Shown: piece by piece, positions 31,182-38,564 of the stretch
Layout: each line of letters begins with the position of its first letter
How positions within the stretch are numbered: position 1 is the stretch's first letter
NCBI GenBank assembly: GCA_001802125.1
Contig: MGZK01000126.1
Span: forward strand, 1-38,564
DNA from: Geobacteraceae bacterium GWC2_55_20
GTDB taxonomy: Bacteria > Desulfobacterota > Desulfuromonadia > Geobacterales > Pseudopelobacteraceae
Length of the DNA stretch: 38,564 nucleotides
Direction: 5' to 3'
Position numbers and translations under genes: made by a program
Notes under the pieces: generated by a model
What the model saw: only the letters and a program-made list of their open reading frames with translations
Database searches by the model: none
What the model was told of the DNA's origin: nothing

Positions 31182-32537
31182 ATGCGCATATCTATCGTTG
31201 TGGCCCTGTTTGCGGTCACATTATCACCACTATCCGCCATGGCGGACACGGTTGAGCTTCGTCTGAAAAAGCTGGAAGAGGCGGTTTTACGCCAGGCTGA
31301 AATAATCGACAGACAGCAGAAGACCATCGAAGAAATGAAGTTGATGCTGGAAAACGGCAAAACCGCCGAAGTCCGGACGTCCGTTGACAGTTCGGCTAAA
31401 AACAGCGGGTTCTTCGGCGGCTCGCTGATGAACAACCCCTATATCTCGCTGATCCTGGATGCCAAGGCGCAGGTTTCCAACCTGAAAAACAGTGCACTGG
31501 AGGGTCGCGGCATCCCCGGATTCACCAGTGAAGGCTCCGGGCTGCGCAACGGTTTCAACGTTGACGCCGCCGAGCTGCTGATCTTTGCTCCGGTTGACCC
31601 CTATTTCAATCTCTACACCAACATTCCGGTCAACGGCGATGGCGCGGTCCTGGAGGAGGCCTATTTCGTTACGACCTCGCTGCCGCAAGGATTTCAGCTG
31701 AAAGGGGGCCGGTTCAAAAGCAACGCCAGCCGCCTCAATTCCCAGCACCCCCACGCATGGGACTTTGCCGAACTGCCCCTGGCGTATCGCTCGTTTCTCG
31801 GGCCGGAAGCGCTCGGCGGCGAAAATGGCGTGCAACTGACATGGATGCCCTCGCTGCCGGTCTACACGCTGCTGGGGGTCGAGGCGCTGCAGGGCGCCAA
31901 TCCGCTGCTGTTCGGCGATGACAGCAACTGGGGGCCGCACGCCTTTAGCGCCTTTGCCCGGCTATCCTTTGACACCGGCGAAGAGTCCACGTTGTACCTG
32001 TCACCCTGGGCCATGTTCGGCAAAACCAGAACCAGCGCTGTTCTGGCGGCTGACGAAACAACCGGGAACAGCTTCGATCTGCGCGGCGATAGCAGGCTCT
32101 ACGGCCTGGAGGCGGTCTGGAAATGGAATTCGGGACCTCACAAACTCTCCCTGCAGGGCGAATACCTCTATCTGGACCAGCGCGGAGATCTGGGAGAAAC
32201 CGACCCGGCCGGCGCCATGGTAAAGATTGAGCCTCTCAAGCGGCATCAGGACGGCGCCTACCTGCAGGCGGCATATCATTTCAACCGCTTTGGGGTTGGC
32301 GCGCGTTATGACCGCATGGAAATCTTTGCCGACACCTTCGAACGCTCCGGGGCAAAACAGAGCTTTGGCGGCAAGCCATGGCGCATAAGCGCGATGACCG
32401 AGTACGACTTCACCGAATTCAGCCGCATCCGCGCCCAGTTCAACCACGACCGCTCCGACCGCGACAATCGTGTCAACAACGAAGGCATACTGCAACTCAC
32501 CTTTACCATCGGCGCCCATGGCGCGCACCCGTTCTAG
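31182..32537 (+). CDS. Outer-membrane porin-like protein of the metal cluster
   Basis: A 451-residue protein with a signal peptide (about 1-23, cleavage after AMA), an N-terminal coiled coil (LKKLEEAVLRQAEIIDRQQK, about 28-50) as in many porins that trimerise, and a beta-rich remainder with alternating aromatic strands. It ends in Phe (GAHGAHPF), the usual outer-membrane C-terminal signature. It would form a channel in the outer membrane. GGGAGGAG lies four bases upstream of the ATG at 31182. The stop codon overlaps the next gene's ribosome site, so it is co-transcribed with the ZnuA-like gene and may admit metal ions or a chelate. The specific substrate is inferred from context only. Confidence 0.8.
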   Translation: MRISIVVALFAVTLSPLSAMADTVELRLKKLEEAVLRQAEIIDRQQKTIEEMKLMLENGKTAEVRTSVDSSAKNSGFFGGSLMNNPYISLILDAKAQVSNLKNSALEGRGIPGFTSEGSGLRNGFNVDAAELLIFAPVDPYFNLYTNIPVNGDGAVLEEAYFVTTSLPQGFQLKGGRFKSNASRLNSQHPHAWDFAELPLAYRSFLGPEALGGENGVQLTWMPSLPVYTLLGVEALQGANPLLFGDDSNWGPHAFSAFARLSFDTGEESTLYLSPWAMFGKTRTSAVLAADETTGNSFDLRGDSRLYGLEAVWKWNSGPHKLSLQGEYLYLDQRGDLGETDPAGAMVKIEPLKRHQDGAYLQAAYHFNRFGVGARYDRMEIFADTFERSGAKQSFGGKPWRISAMTEYDFTEFSRIRAQFNHDRSDRDNRVNNEGILQLTFTIGAHGAHPF

Positions 32538-32545
32538 GAGGAAAC

Positions 32546-33424
32546 ATGCTACGCATCATTGTTGCGCTTTTTGCGCTTGTCCTGTTTACGGCCCCGGCCG
32601 ATGCCGCCGTCAAGGTGGTGGCGACACTCCCCTGGATCGGCAGCCTGGCCAAGGAGATCGGCAAGGACCGGGTGACTGTGACCACCCTGGTAAAAACCTC
32701 GCAGGATCCGCACTCCATCGAAGCCAGGCCTTCGATGATCGCCGCCGTGCGACGGGCGGACCTGCTGATCTACAACGGCCTCGACCTGGAGGTCGGCTAC
32801 CTGCCGATCCTGATGGAATCGGCCAGAAACCCGGCCATCAATCCGGGCAACGCCGGAAACCTGAACTGTTCGGTGTATGTGGACCCGCTGGAAAAACCGG
32901 CCACTGCCAGCCGCGAAAACGGAGATGTGCATCCTTTGGGAAATCCCCACTACCACCTCTCGCCGGCAAACATCAAAAAAATGGCCATCGGCATCGGAGA
33001 ACGGCTGGCAAAGGTCGATCAGGCCAACGCCGGCTTCTATCGTGCCAATACCGCCCGCTTCGTCGCGCAGGTCGATCATAAAATGAAGGAGTGGAAGGGC
33101 AGGAAACTGCAGGGGAAACGGTTTGTCGCGCAGCACCGATTTTTTGAATATCTTGCCGCGGATTTCGGGTTCCGCATAGTCGGGTATCTTGAAGAAAAAC
33201 CGGGCATCCCGCCCAGCAGCGCCCATATTCAAGCGCTTGTCTCAAGCATGTCCGGACACCGTCCCGATGCGATCCTGAGTACTGAATACCACGACCGGAC
33301 CATATCCGGCTTCGTGTCGTCTAAAACCGGTGTCAAATCGGTTATCGTGCCCCATGATGTGGGAGCCAACGGAAGCAGGGACTGGTTTTCGCTGATGGAC
33401 AGCGTCATCAAGTCCCTGGAGTAG
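32546..33424 (+). CDS. ZnuA/TroA-family metal-binding lipoprotein-like periplasmic protein
   Basis: A 292-residue cluster A-I solute-binding protein with a cleavable signal peptide (about 1-20). The family metal ligands are visible as histidines in QDPHSIEARPS, PHYHLSP and VAQHRFFEY and an acidic residue in STEYHD. The His-rich flexible loop of many zinc proteins is absent; instead a short ENGDVHPLGNPHYH segment stands at that place. It would capture zinc (or manganese) in the periplasm and hand it to the permease encoded six bases downstream. The start at 32546 is preferred over the longer frame because AGGAGG, overlapping the porin stop, lies just before it and the signal peptide begins there. 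No lipobox is seen. Confidence 0.88.
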   Translation: MLRIIVALFALVLFTAPADAAVKVVATLPWIGSLAKEIGKDRVTVTTLVKTSQDPHSIEARPSMIAAVRRADLLIYNGLDLEVGYLPILMESARNPAINPGNAGNLNCSVYVDPLEKPATASRENGDVHPLGNPHYHLSPANIKKMAIGIGERLAKVDQANAGFYRANTARFVAQVDHKMKEWKGRKLQGKRFVAQHRFFEYLAADFGFRIVGYLEEKPGIPPSSAHIQALVSSMSGHRPDAILSTEYHDRTISGFVSSKTGVKSVIVPHDVGANGSRDWFSLMDSVIKSLE

Positions 33425-33430
33425 CCGGAT

Positions 33431-34228
33431 ATGGACAACCTGTCATTTCTGATCTGGCCGTTTGGCGCCTGCCTGCTGCTGATACTGATCCACACCTGGT
33501 TCGGCGTGCACATTCTGGAGCGGGGCATCATCTTCGTTGACCTGGCCCTGGCCCAGTTCATCAGCATCGGCATTGCCCTGTCGCTGCTGACCGGTGTGGA
33601 CCGCACCCTGCTGGCCGTTATCTTCGCCCTCGGCGGCGCCTTGATCATGACACTTACCGGCAGGGTGGCGCGCCACGTCAACGTGGAGGCCTTCATCGGG
33701 GTGCTGTACATATTTTCATTTGCCACCTGCACCCTGATCCTGGATCGCACAGCCCATGGCATGGAAGAGTTCAAAGCGATACTGAACGGCAACATCCTCT
33801 GGGTAACGCCGGGGATGCTCGGCTCGACCGCGCTGCTCTACGGGGCGGTCGGCCTGCTGCACTGGTTCCTGAGGAGGCGTTTCCACGACCTGACCTTCCG
33901 CGGGGAAGGGCCGCTGTGGGTGGAGTTCATCTTTTTTGCCAGTTTTGCCCTGGTGCTGGTCAAATCGGTGATGATCGCGGGAATTCTGCAGGTGTTTTCA
34001 TTTCTGGTGGTGCCGGCCCTGCTGGGCCGGCTTTTCTTTCGCGGCAGCGGCAGCATCCTGGTGGCCGGCTGGATTGCGGGAACCGTGGTGAGCAGCGGCG
34101 GTATCGCCGTTTCACACGTTCTGGATCTTCCCACCGCCCCGGTCATCGTGGCCGGTCTGGCGCTGCTGTTTTTCCTGGCGCTCGCCGCAAAGTCGTTCTC
34201 CGGTCGTAATGGCTTGAATCGGGTTTAG
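33431..34228 (+). CDS. ZnuB/TroC-type metal ABC transporter permease
   Basis: A 265-residue inner-membrane permease of the zinc/manganese ABC family with about seven or eight hydrophobic helices. Typical blocks are RGIIFVDLALAQFISIGIALSLL near the N-terminus and SFLVVPALLGRLF, the conserved segment near the ATPase contact. Together with the upstream binding protein it would import a divalent metal. The usual partner ATPase (ZnuC-like) is not encoded in the cluster, either before the porin or after this gene, so the ATPase must lie elsewhere or be shared. The ATG follows GGAG with a suitable gap. Confidence 0.9.
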   Translation: MDNLSFLIWPFGACLLLILIHTWFGVHILERGIIFVDLALAQFISIGIALSLLTGVDRTLLAVIFALGGALIMTLTGRVARHVNVEAFIGVLYIFSFATCTLILDRTAHGMEEFKAILNGNILWVTPGMLGSTALLYGAVGLLHWFLRRRFHDLTFRGEGPLWVEFIFFASFALVLVKSVMIAGILQVFSFLVVPALLGRLFFRGSGSILVAGWIAGTVVSSGGIAVSHVLDLPTAPVIVAGLALLFFLALAAKSFSGRNGLNRV

Positions 34229-34571
34229 AATGGGTGTATTGCCGATTCAGCCGCAACAGGGAGTTATGTCCAAGAGCCCTGTTCGTCTCGAACGGACTCA
34301 CTCCGGCCTGATCAGCCTCTTGACGGACTGATTTGGCAAGCGCCGCGAAGTATAACACTGATAAACAGAGTGACGGTTGTCCCGATCCGGAGGGCAATTT
34401 CCGGTAACCACACGTACTTACACCTGCCAATGCACCCAACCGCTTGACAAGCGAGAAATTCCGATTCTTTTATCCCGGAAATCCGTGATTGAACTGGATT
34501 TGCAAGAGTAAAAAAGAGGGGCATCCGAATGGTTGCCCCTCTTTGATTCATACCATGTTTCGCTAATGGTT
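34229..34571. other. Intergenic region after the permease
   Basis: No gene is recognised in these 343 bases. Short open frames on the minus strand show no family resemblance, and I see no trace of an ABC ATPase. It contains a palindrome CGCTTG-A-CAAGCG (34441-34453) and, at the right end, the terminator of the YaeQ gene. Confidence 0.5.
34509..34544 (-). terminator. Rho-independent terminator downstream of yaeQ
   Basis: AAAGAGGGGCA (34513-34523) pairs perfectly over 11 bases with TGCCCCTCTTT (34534-34544) around a 10-base loop. Read on the minus strand the stem runs into a T run (complement of 34509-34515), ending the leftward YaeQ transcript. It may also serve rightward. Confidence 0.88.
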
Positions 34572-35114
34572 TCAGCTGCCGCCAAGCTTGACCTGTATCG
34601 CGGTTTCCAGCGTTTCATCGCCAATTGTCAGGTAAAACATGCCTTCGGTTATGGTGATCGACCAGTTGATGGAGCGCTCCAGCAACGCCGCCAGCCGGCT
34701 GATGAAGGGTTGATCGATACTGAAGACGATCAGATTGTCAACCTTCCCCAACTTGGGCAACTGCTGCTGGTCCCAGACGGCAAGCGCCCGACCGCACGCC
34801 AGCAACGCCACCCGTTCAGAATGACGGCCGGCCTTGATGATGCGATCCGCCTCGGGCAGGCCTACCTCGACCCACAAGCGCACCCTGCCGTCAGCCCCTT
34901 TCACCCACAGGTCAGGTTCATCGGTGGCGCTGATACCCTTGGTAAAGCTCAGTTCCGGTTCCTGAAAGAGCGCGTACGCCAGCAGGCGGGCGACCAGCCG
35001 CTCCTCGGTTTCCGAAGGATGCTGGGCAACCGTTGCCTGCATGGTTTCATAGACGCCCCGGTCCACATCGGACAACTGGATGGACGCCTTGTAAACGGTG
35101 GATGGTAATGCCAT
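34572..35114 (-). CDS. yaeQ: YaeQ family protein
   Basis: A 180-residue YaeQ homologue, the usual length. The start region STVYKASIQLSDVDRGVYE, the block QHPSETEERLVARLLAYAL and DEPDLWVKGADGRVRLWVEVG match the family closely as recalled. YaeQ proteins have a PD-(D/E)xK nuclease-like fold; the DE..LW and WVEVG acidic residues are those of the putative site. A cellular role is not established; early reports linked it to RfaH-type transcription effects, without certainty. The gene stands alone with its own terminator and is followed on the same strand, further upstream, by a transporter gene. Confidence 0.9.
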   Translation of the reverse strand: MALPSTVYKASIQLSDVDRGVYETMQATVAQHPSETEERLVARLLAYALFQEPELSFTKGISATDEPDLWVKGADGRVRLWVEVGLPEADRIIKAGRHSERVALLACGRALAVWDQQQLPKLGKVDNLIVFSIDQPFISRLAALLERSINWSITITEGMFYLTIGDETLETAIQVKLGGS

Positions 35115-35243
35115 GTCTGGTATTTTCCTTGATCTGGAACCGGAATGAGTTATGAGGCATGCGGACAGCCGTATCAGTTATCACATAAAAACGGTCTTGC
35201 GTAAAGCCCGCCGGGAACGCAGCGTAATGACAATCAGCTATCT

Positions 35244-35289
35244 TGTTCCTGACGGTCGCCAGACCCGTATCATACAGCCGTCAGGAACA
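35244..35289. other. Perfect 12-bp inverted repeat at the transporter 3' end
   Basis: TGTTCCTGACGG (35244-35255) and CCGTCAGGAACA (35278-35289) are perfect inverted copies separated by 22 bases. The right copy lies in the last codons of the AEC transporter gene, the left copy just after its stop. No T run follows on the minus strand, so it may be a Rho-independent-like stem without a tail or an RNA end-protecting hairpin. Confidence 0.55.
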
Positions 35290-36175
35290 TGTGCCAGAAA
35301 TGCAATGTCAGAAAAGATAGTGGTATGCCGATTCCGACCAGCATGCCGACCAGTTGGGGGTTCAAATCATGATCGATGGCAATGATTCCGGCCGTTATCA
35401 TCGGAGCCATGGCGGCTTCAAAGATTGTCACCTGAACTGCAGTTCCGCTGGCGCCCAGCAGTGTAACATACAGCAGATAGATGATTGCCGGCCCCAGCAG
35501 CAGTTTGTAGGCCAGGCCCGCTGTTAACGGCTTTACCATGGCTTTCATTCCTCCGAACTGGAGTTGGAAGCCAACCGAAACAAGAGCAAGCGGTGTCAGG
35601 GTGCCGCCCAGTTTTTCCAGTATGGTTACGGCCCAGTCGGGAAAATTGAGCGGCCGGAGCAGGAAAGCAAGCAGCAACGCCTGAAATGGCGGAAACATCA
35701 GCACCTTTCGCGCCATCTGCCGGGGTGAGACCGAGCCGGAGGAGTAGTAGGTCGCAACGAAGATTCCCAGGGTTGAAAGCACCATGAATGAACCCAACTG
35801 GTCGGCGATGATGCCGATACCCAGAGCCCCATGGCCGAAATAGGCCTCAATCATCGGTAACCCGACAAAGGAGGTATTGCCGAGACCGGCCACCAAGATC
35901 AGCGCACCCACTGTTTTCCGATCAAGCTTGAACAGCTTTCCCGCCCAGCCGAACAACAGCCAGGCACAGCCGAACAGCAGCCAGGCCATGGCTGCGGTCA
36001 GGACCAGGGACGAATCCGGTTTCAGGTTGTGGATATGCAGGATCGCCAACGCGGGCAGCGAGATATGGATAATGAAGGCGTTCAGCGATGCCGGGGTGGC
36101 GGCGGGGAAACGCCCGGTTTTTTTCAGACCGATACCCGCCAGCAGGCAGACTGCCAGAAGAATGATGTTGGCCAT
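35270..36175 (-). CDS. AEC-family transporter (auxin efflux carrier type)
   Basis: A 301-residue integral membrane protein with about ten hydrophobic helices, the usual size and layout of the auxin efflux carrier (AEC) family. Family blocks are the N-terminal NAFIIHISLPALAILHIHN, the PMIEAYFGHGALG segment and the C-terminal QVTIFEAAMAPMITAGIIA. Bacterial members export or exchange small organic acids such as malate; the substrate here is unknown. GAGGA upstream of the ATG supports the start. It follows a crotonase gene on the same strand by 112 bases and might share its transcript. Confidence 0.9.
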   Translation of the reverse strand: MANIILLAVCLLAGIGLKKTGRFPAATPASLNAFIIHISLPALAILHIHNLKPDSSLVLTAAMAWLLFGCAWLLFGWAGKLFKLDRKTVGALILVAGLGNTSFVGLPMIEAYFGHGALGIGIIADQLGSFMVLSTLGIFVATYYSSGSVSPRQMARKVLMFPPFQALLLAFLLRPLNFPDWAVTILEKLGGTLTPLALVSVGFQLQFGGMKAMVKPLTAGLAYKLLLGPAIIYLLYVTLLGASGTAVQVTIFEAAMAPMITAGIIAIDHDLNPQLVGMLVGIGIPLSFLTLHFWHMFLTAV

Positions 36176-36287
36176 GAGTTATGATTCCTCGGGTAAAACG
36201 GGGATCTGCTTATGTGATCGCGCCATGTTCTGCCGGAGTCCGCCATACGCATTCACCCCCATGGGGTTGTCTGAATTCCGGCACGGC

Positions 36288-37070
36288 TCAGCGGTCACGA
36301 AATACGGCCGGCCGCTTTTCCAGAAAGGCGCCCATTCCCTCTTTCTGGTCACAGGTGGAGAAACTGTAGCCAAACAACTCGGTTTCGTAGGCACACGCCT
36401 TGCTGATGTCCATTTCCAGGCCATTGCCGACCGCCTCCTTGCAGAGTTTCACGGCGACCAGCCCCTTGGCGGCGATTTTACTTGCCAGCCGGCGGGCCTC
36501 CTGCGGTAATTCAGCCGGTGAAACAACCCGGTTGACCAGGCCGATACGCAATGCCTCCTGGGCATCGATCATGTCACCGGTCAGGATGATTTCCAGGGCA
36601 CGCCCTTTCCCGACCAGTCGAGGCAGTCTCTGGGTGCCGCCAAAACCGGGCAGAATTCCGATGTTGATCTCCGGTTGGCCGAATTTCGCATTCCCGGAGG
36701 CCACCCGGATATCACAGGCCATGGCCAGTTCGCAGCCGCCGCCTAGGGCATAACCGTTCACAGCTGCGATGAACGGTTTGGGCGACTTTTCGATGGCGGC
36801 GTAGATTCCGTGGGCCAGTTGGGCCAGCTCCCGGGCCTGAGTCGAGTTCATGTCCAGCAACATGGCGATATCCGCCCCGGCGACGAAGGCCTTGCTACCC
36901 GCTCCGGTAATGATCGCCACCCGGATATCGGGATTGCGGATGATCTCCGTGACCACCCTTCCCAGCTCCTCCAGGGTCGCTACTGTCATGGCGTTCATTG
37001 CGGAGGGGCGGTTTACCGTGATGGTTGCAATGCCTTCATTGATTTCCAACAGCAGGTTTTCCAATTGCAT
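36288..37070 (-). CDS. Enoyl-CoA hydratase/crotonase
   Basis: A 260-residue crotonase-fold enzyme that would add water to an enoyl-CoA, giving 3-hydroxyacyl-CoA. The CoA oxyanion-hole segment AFVAGADIAML and the two catalytic glutamates are present: one in GGGCELAMACDI and one in FGQPEINIGILPGFGGTQRL. Both match the pattern of true hydratases. It resembles short-chain (crotonyl-CoA) hydratases. The ATG at 37070 is chosen for the GGGAGGA five bases upstream; the open frame extends 34 codons into a palindromic repeat. Its neighbours are an AEC transporter and a YhdH/AcuI-type reductase, both of which fit short-chain acyl-CoA or organic-acid metabolism. Confidence 0.92.
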   Translation of the reverse strand: MQLENLLLEINEGIATITVNRPSAMNAMTVATLEELGRVVTEIIRNPDIRVAIITGAGSKAFVAGADIAMLLDMNSTQARELAQLAHGIYAAIEKSPKPFIAAVNGYALGGGCELAMACDIRVASGNAKFGQPEINIGILPGFGGTQRLPRLVGKGRALEIILTGDMIDAQEALRIGLVNRVVSPAELPQEARRLASKIAAKGLVAVKLCKEAVGNGLEMDISKACAYETELFGYSFSTCDQKEGMGAFLEKRPAVFRDR

Positions 37071-37104
37071 ATCTTCCTCCCGATACATTTGTACCTTAAA
37101 ACGG

Positions 37105-37247
37105 CAGTTAACCGCCGAGAAAAACGGATGCACGCCGATAAAACCTAGACTTACATCAAAAATGTTAATCACCTTATGGGTTAAACCAGTATTTTGATCA
37201 AGCTTTTGATTTCTCGGCGTGTATCGGCGTTCATCGGCGGTTAACTG
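37105..37247. repeat. 143-bp palindromic element with decamer repeats
   Basis: CAGTTAACCGCCGA (37105-37118) and TCGGCGGTTAACTG (37234-37247) are perfect 14-base inverted ends. Next to the right end, units of CGGCGT plus four bases repeat with a 10-base period (37215-37240), and a weaker mirrored series (GATGCACGCCGATAA) lies near the left end. The centre is A/T-rich. It separates the crotonase gene from the AcuI-like gene. It resembles a dispersed intergenic repeat or MITE-like element; no transposase is present. Confidence 0.75.
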
Positions 37248-37271
37248 GTTTTTCTGGGTTGTATAGTTCAG

Positions 37272-38273
37272 CTACGGTAATTTCACGATGACCCGCCCCC
37301 GAATTCCACCCTGCAGGATGGTCCGGATTTTTTCCTCCAACCCGTCCAGCGGCACCTCTGTCACCACTTCCACCAGATGACCCGGCTTCCACTCTCCGGC
37401 AAGTTTTTCCCAAACCTGCAGCCGGGTTCCGGCCGGGCAGCTGACCGAATCGATTCCGAGCAGACTCACCCCGCGCAGGATGAAGGGATAAACATTCATT
37501 ACCAAGTCGATTGAGCCGACCAGGCCGCAGCAGGTGACAACGCCACCATAGCGGGTCGATTTGACGGCCGCCGCCAGGGTTTCCCCACCGACCACATCCA
37601 CGACCCCGGCCCAGCGTTCTTTCATCATCGGGCGATCGCCGCCCTCCGTAACCTTTTCCCGTGGAATGACCTCTGCCGCGCCGAGGTTGTGAAGGAATGT
37701 TTCATCGGAAGTTTTGCCGGTGGCGGCCACTACCCGGTATCCGGCCCGGGACAGGATCGACACGGCGATGCTGCCGACCCCTCCGGTGGCGCCGGTAACG
37801 AGGATTTCACCGTCGTCCGGCTTTACCCCGGCCCGCGCCAGTTTGAACACCGACAGGGCCGCAGTGAATCCGGCGGTTCCGATCGTCATCGCTTCGCGCA
37901 GCGTCAATCCGGCCGGAAGCCGCACCGCCCAGGCGGACGGAATGCGGATATACTCCCCCCAGCCGCCGTCGGTCTCCATTCCCAGGTCGTAACCGGTGAC
38001 GATCACCTGCTCTCCCGCAACAAAAGCGCCGCTCTCGCACGAAACCACCACACCGGCGGCATCGATACCGGGGGTGTGGGGAAACTGCCGCGTAACTCCG
38101 GGATGGCCGGTGGCCGAAAGCGCGTCCTTGTAGTTGAGAGAAGAGTAATGGACCCGCACCAGCAGGTCTCCAGGCGGCAGGTCGGCTATTCTCCGCTCAC
38201 GGATCTCCCGCACGAACTGCTTGTCGCCGCTCTTTTCCACTACCACTGCCTTGAACTGTGTTGATGATTCCAT
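37272..38273 (-). CDS. YhdH/YhfP-family NADPH oxidoreductase, AcuI-like
   Basis: A 333-residue medium-chain dehydrogenase/reductase without catalytic zinc. An N-terminal GroES-like domain (YSSLNYKDALSATG, TPGIDAAGVV) is joined to a Rossmann domain with the dinucleotide motif GATGGVGSIAVSILSRAGY. The sequence fits the YhdH/YhfP group, which includes acryloyl-CoA reductase AcuI and NADPH quinone oxidoreductases. The substrate could be acrylyl-CoA or a quinone or other enone; the adjacent crotonase favours CoA thioesters. The ATG at 38273 is chosen because a purine-rich AGGGGG lies upstream; earlier in-frame Met codons fall within the promoter. A TetR regulator encoded just upstream on the same strand, with an operator in between, should control it. 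Confidence 0.9.
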   Translation of the reverse strand: MESSTQFKAVVVEKSGDKQFVREIRERRIADLPPGDLLVRVHYSSLNYKDALSATGHPGVTRQFPHTPGIDAAGVVVSCESGAFVAGEQVIVTGYDLGMETDGGWGEYIRIPSAWAVRLPAGLTLREAMTIGTAGFTAALSVFKLARAGVKPDDGEILVTGATGGVGSIAVSILSRAGYRVVAATGKTSDETFLHNLGAAEVIPREKVTEGGDRPMMKERWAGVVDVVGGETLAAAVKSTRYGGVVTCCGLVGSIDLVMNVYPFILRGVSLLGIDSVSCPAGTRLQVWEKLAGEWKPGHLVEVVTEVPLDGLEEKIRTILQGGIRGRVIVKLP

Positions 38274-38291
38274 ACTACCCCCTTGTGAGTA

Positions 38292-38324
38292 CATATTAGA
38301 CCGGTCGTATATGAAGTCTGACAA
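38292..38324 (-). promoter_or_regulatory. Promoter of the AcuI-like gene with TetR-type operator
   Basis: On the minus strand TTGTCA (38319-38324) and TCTAAT (38295-38300) are five-of-six matches to -35 and -10, 18 bases apart, with a start near 38288. CATATTAGACC and GGTCGTATATG (38292-38313) form an imperfect palindrome centred on GACCGGTC and covering the -10 box, as expected for repression by the TetR protein encoded next door. Confidence 0.6.
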
Positions 38325-38330
38325 AAAAAA

Positions 38331-38564
38331 CTACCGCTTTAATACGGTTGAAAAAAGAGTCTCGATAAAATCACGCATCGGTTGCGGGGATTTCATTACC
38401 TTGGCCCGCAAAATAGCGCCTTCCCAACCGGAGAGTATGAAACCGGCGATGATATTTACATCCAGGTCCGGAGCAAGCTCGTCAACACCCTGCGCCTCTC
38501 GAAGGCAAGCGGCGAAATGAACCTTCCAGGACTGAAAAATCTCGTCCAGGCGCGATCTGAAGCG
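38331..38564 (-). CDS. TetR-family regulator, C-terminal part
   Basis: The last 77 residues of a TetR/AcrR-type repressor whose N-terminal DNA-binding half lies beyond the right edge. The reading frame is open to the last base and ends at 38331. The visible part contains FILSGWEGAILRAKVMKSPQPM and ends SPQPMRDFIETLFSTVLKR, typical of the C-terminal ligand-binding helices of TetR proteins. It is read in the same direction as the AcuI-like gene, with 57 bases between stop and start that hold an operator-like palindrome. It probably represses that gene and responds to a small substrate, perhaps a fatty acyl compound or quinone. Confidence 0.85.
   Translation of the reverse strand, partial: RFRSRLDEIFQSWKVHFAACLREAQGVDELAPDLDVNIIAGFILSGWEGAILRAKVMKSPQPMRDFIETLFSTVLKR

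Noticed and set aside
34229-34508. Remnant of a missing ZnuC ATPase after the permease
   Set aside because: No Walker A, Walker B or ABC signature was found in any frame.
37215-37240. Decamer repeats as a CRISPR array
   Set aside because: The units are too short, adjacent and without spacers, and no cas genes are nearby; they belong to a palindromic element.

Overview
The window reads as chromosome from an anaerobic, metal-respiring deltaproteobacterium of the Geobacter/Desulfuromonadales type. This is an inference from a small triheme c7-like cytochrome, many two-component, HD-GYP and sigma-54 signalling proteins, moderately GC-rich DNA and dense operons. No rRNA, tRNA, CRISPR array or transposase was recognised. 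Twenty-five protein genes are supported; two of them run off the window ends.

Left part (1-11.4 kb): after the 3' end of a chemoreceptor gene there is a divergent regulatory node. An ArsR repressor with the ELCVCDL metal site faces a rightward operon: a PhnD-type periplasmic binding protein resembling AioX/ArrX sensors, a membrane histidine kinase and a sigma-54 response regulator, coupled by ATGA overlaps. A 73-base gap carrying a candidate -24/-12 promoter and a perfect inverted repeat leads to a triheme cytochrome c, a Tat-exported molybdopterin reductase with the signature residues of respiratory arsenate reductase (ArrA), its four-cluster Fe-S partner (ArrB), a TorD-like chaperone and a polyferredoxin. 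The set looks like a complete arsenate (or related oxyanion) respiration module with its own sensory circuit; no NrfD/ArrC-type membrane anchor is encoded.

Middle part (11.4-28.2 kb): a dense signalling island. It holds a PAS-PAS-GAF-HD-GYP protein, a stand-alone LuxR helix-turn-helix protein, a phytochrome-style histidine kinase followed by an Rcp1-like receiver, a REC-HK-REC hybrid, a REC-HD-GYP protein, a Cache-PAS-PAS kinase, a REC protein with a degenerate HD-GYP domain, a REC-AAA+ sigma-54 activator, a REC-GGDEF cyclase and a hybrid kinase with a nearly perfect 426-bp tandem PAS duplication. Cyclic-di-GMP synthesis and breakdown are both represented.

Right part (28.2-38.6 kb): a UbiB/AarF-like kinase; a small DUF3553-like protein; a putative zinc/metal uptake cluster (small His/Cys-rich secreted protein, outer-membrane porin, ZnuA-like binding protein, ZnuB-like permease) with no ATPase gene in view; and on the minus strand YaeQ, an AEC-family transporter, a crotonase, a YhdH/AcuI-type oxidoreductase and the C-terminus of a TetR regulator. 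Three palindromic intergenic elements (15628-15706, 28274-28351, 37105-37247) look like dispersed repeats.
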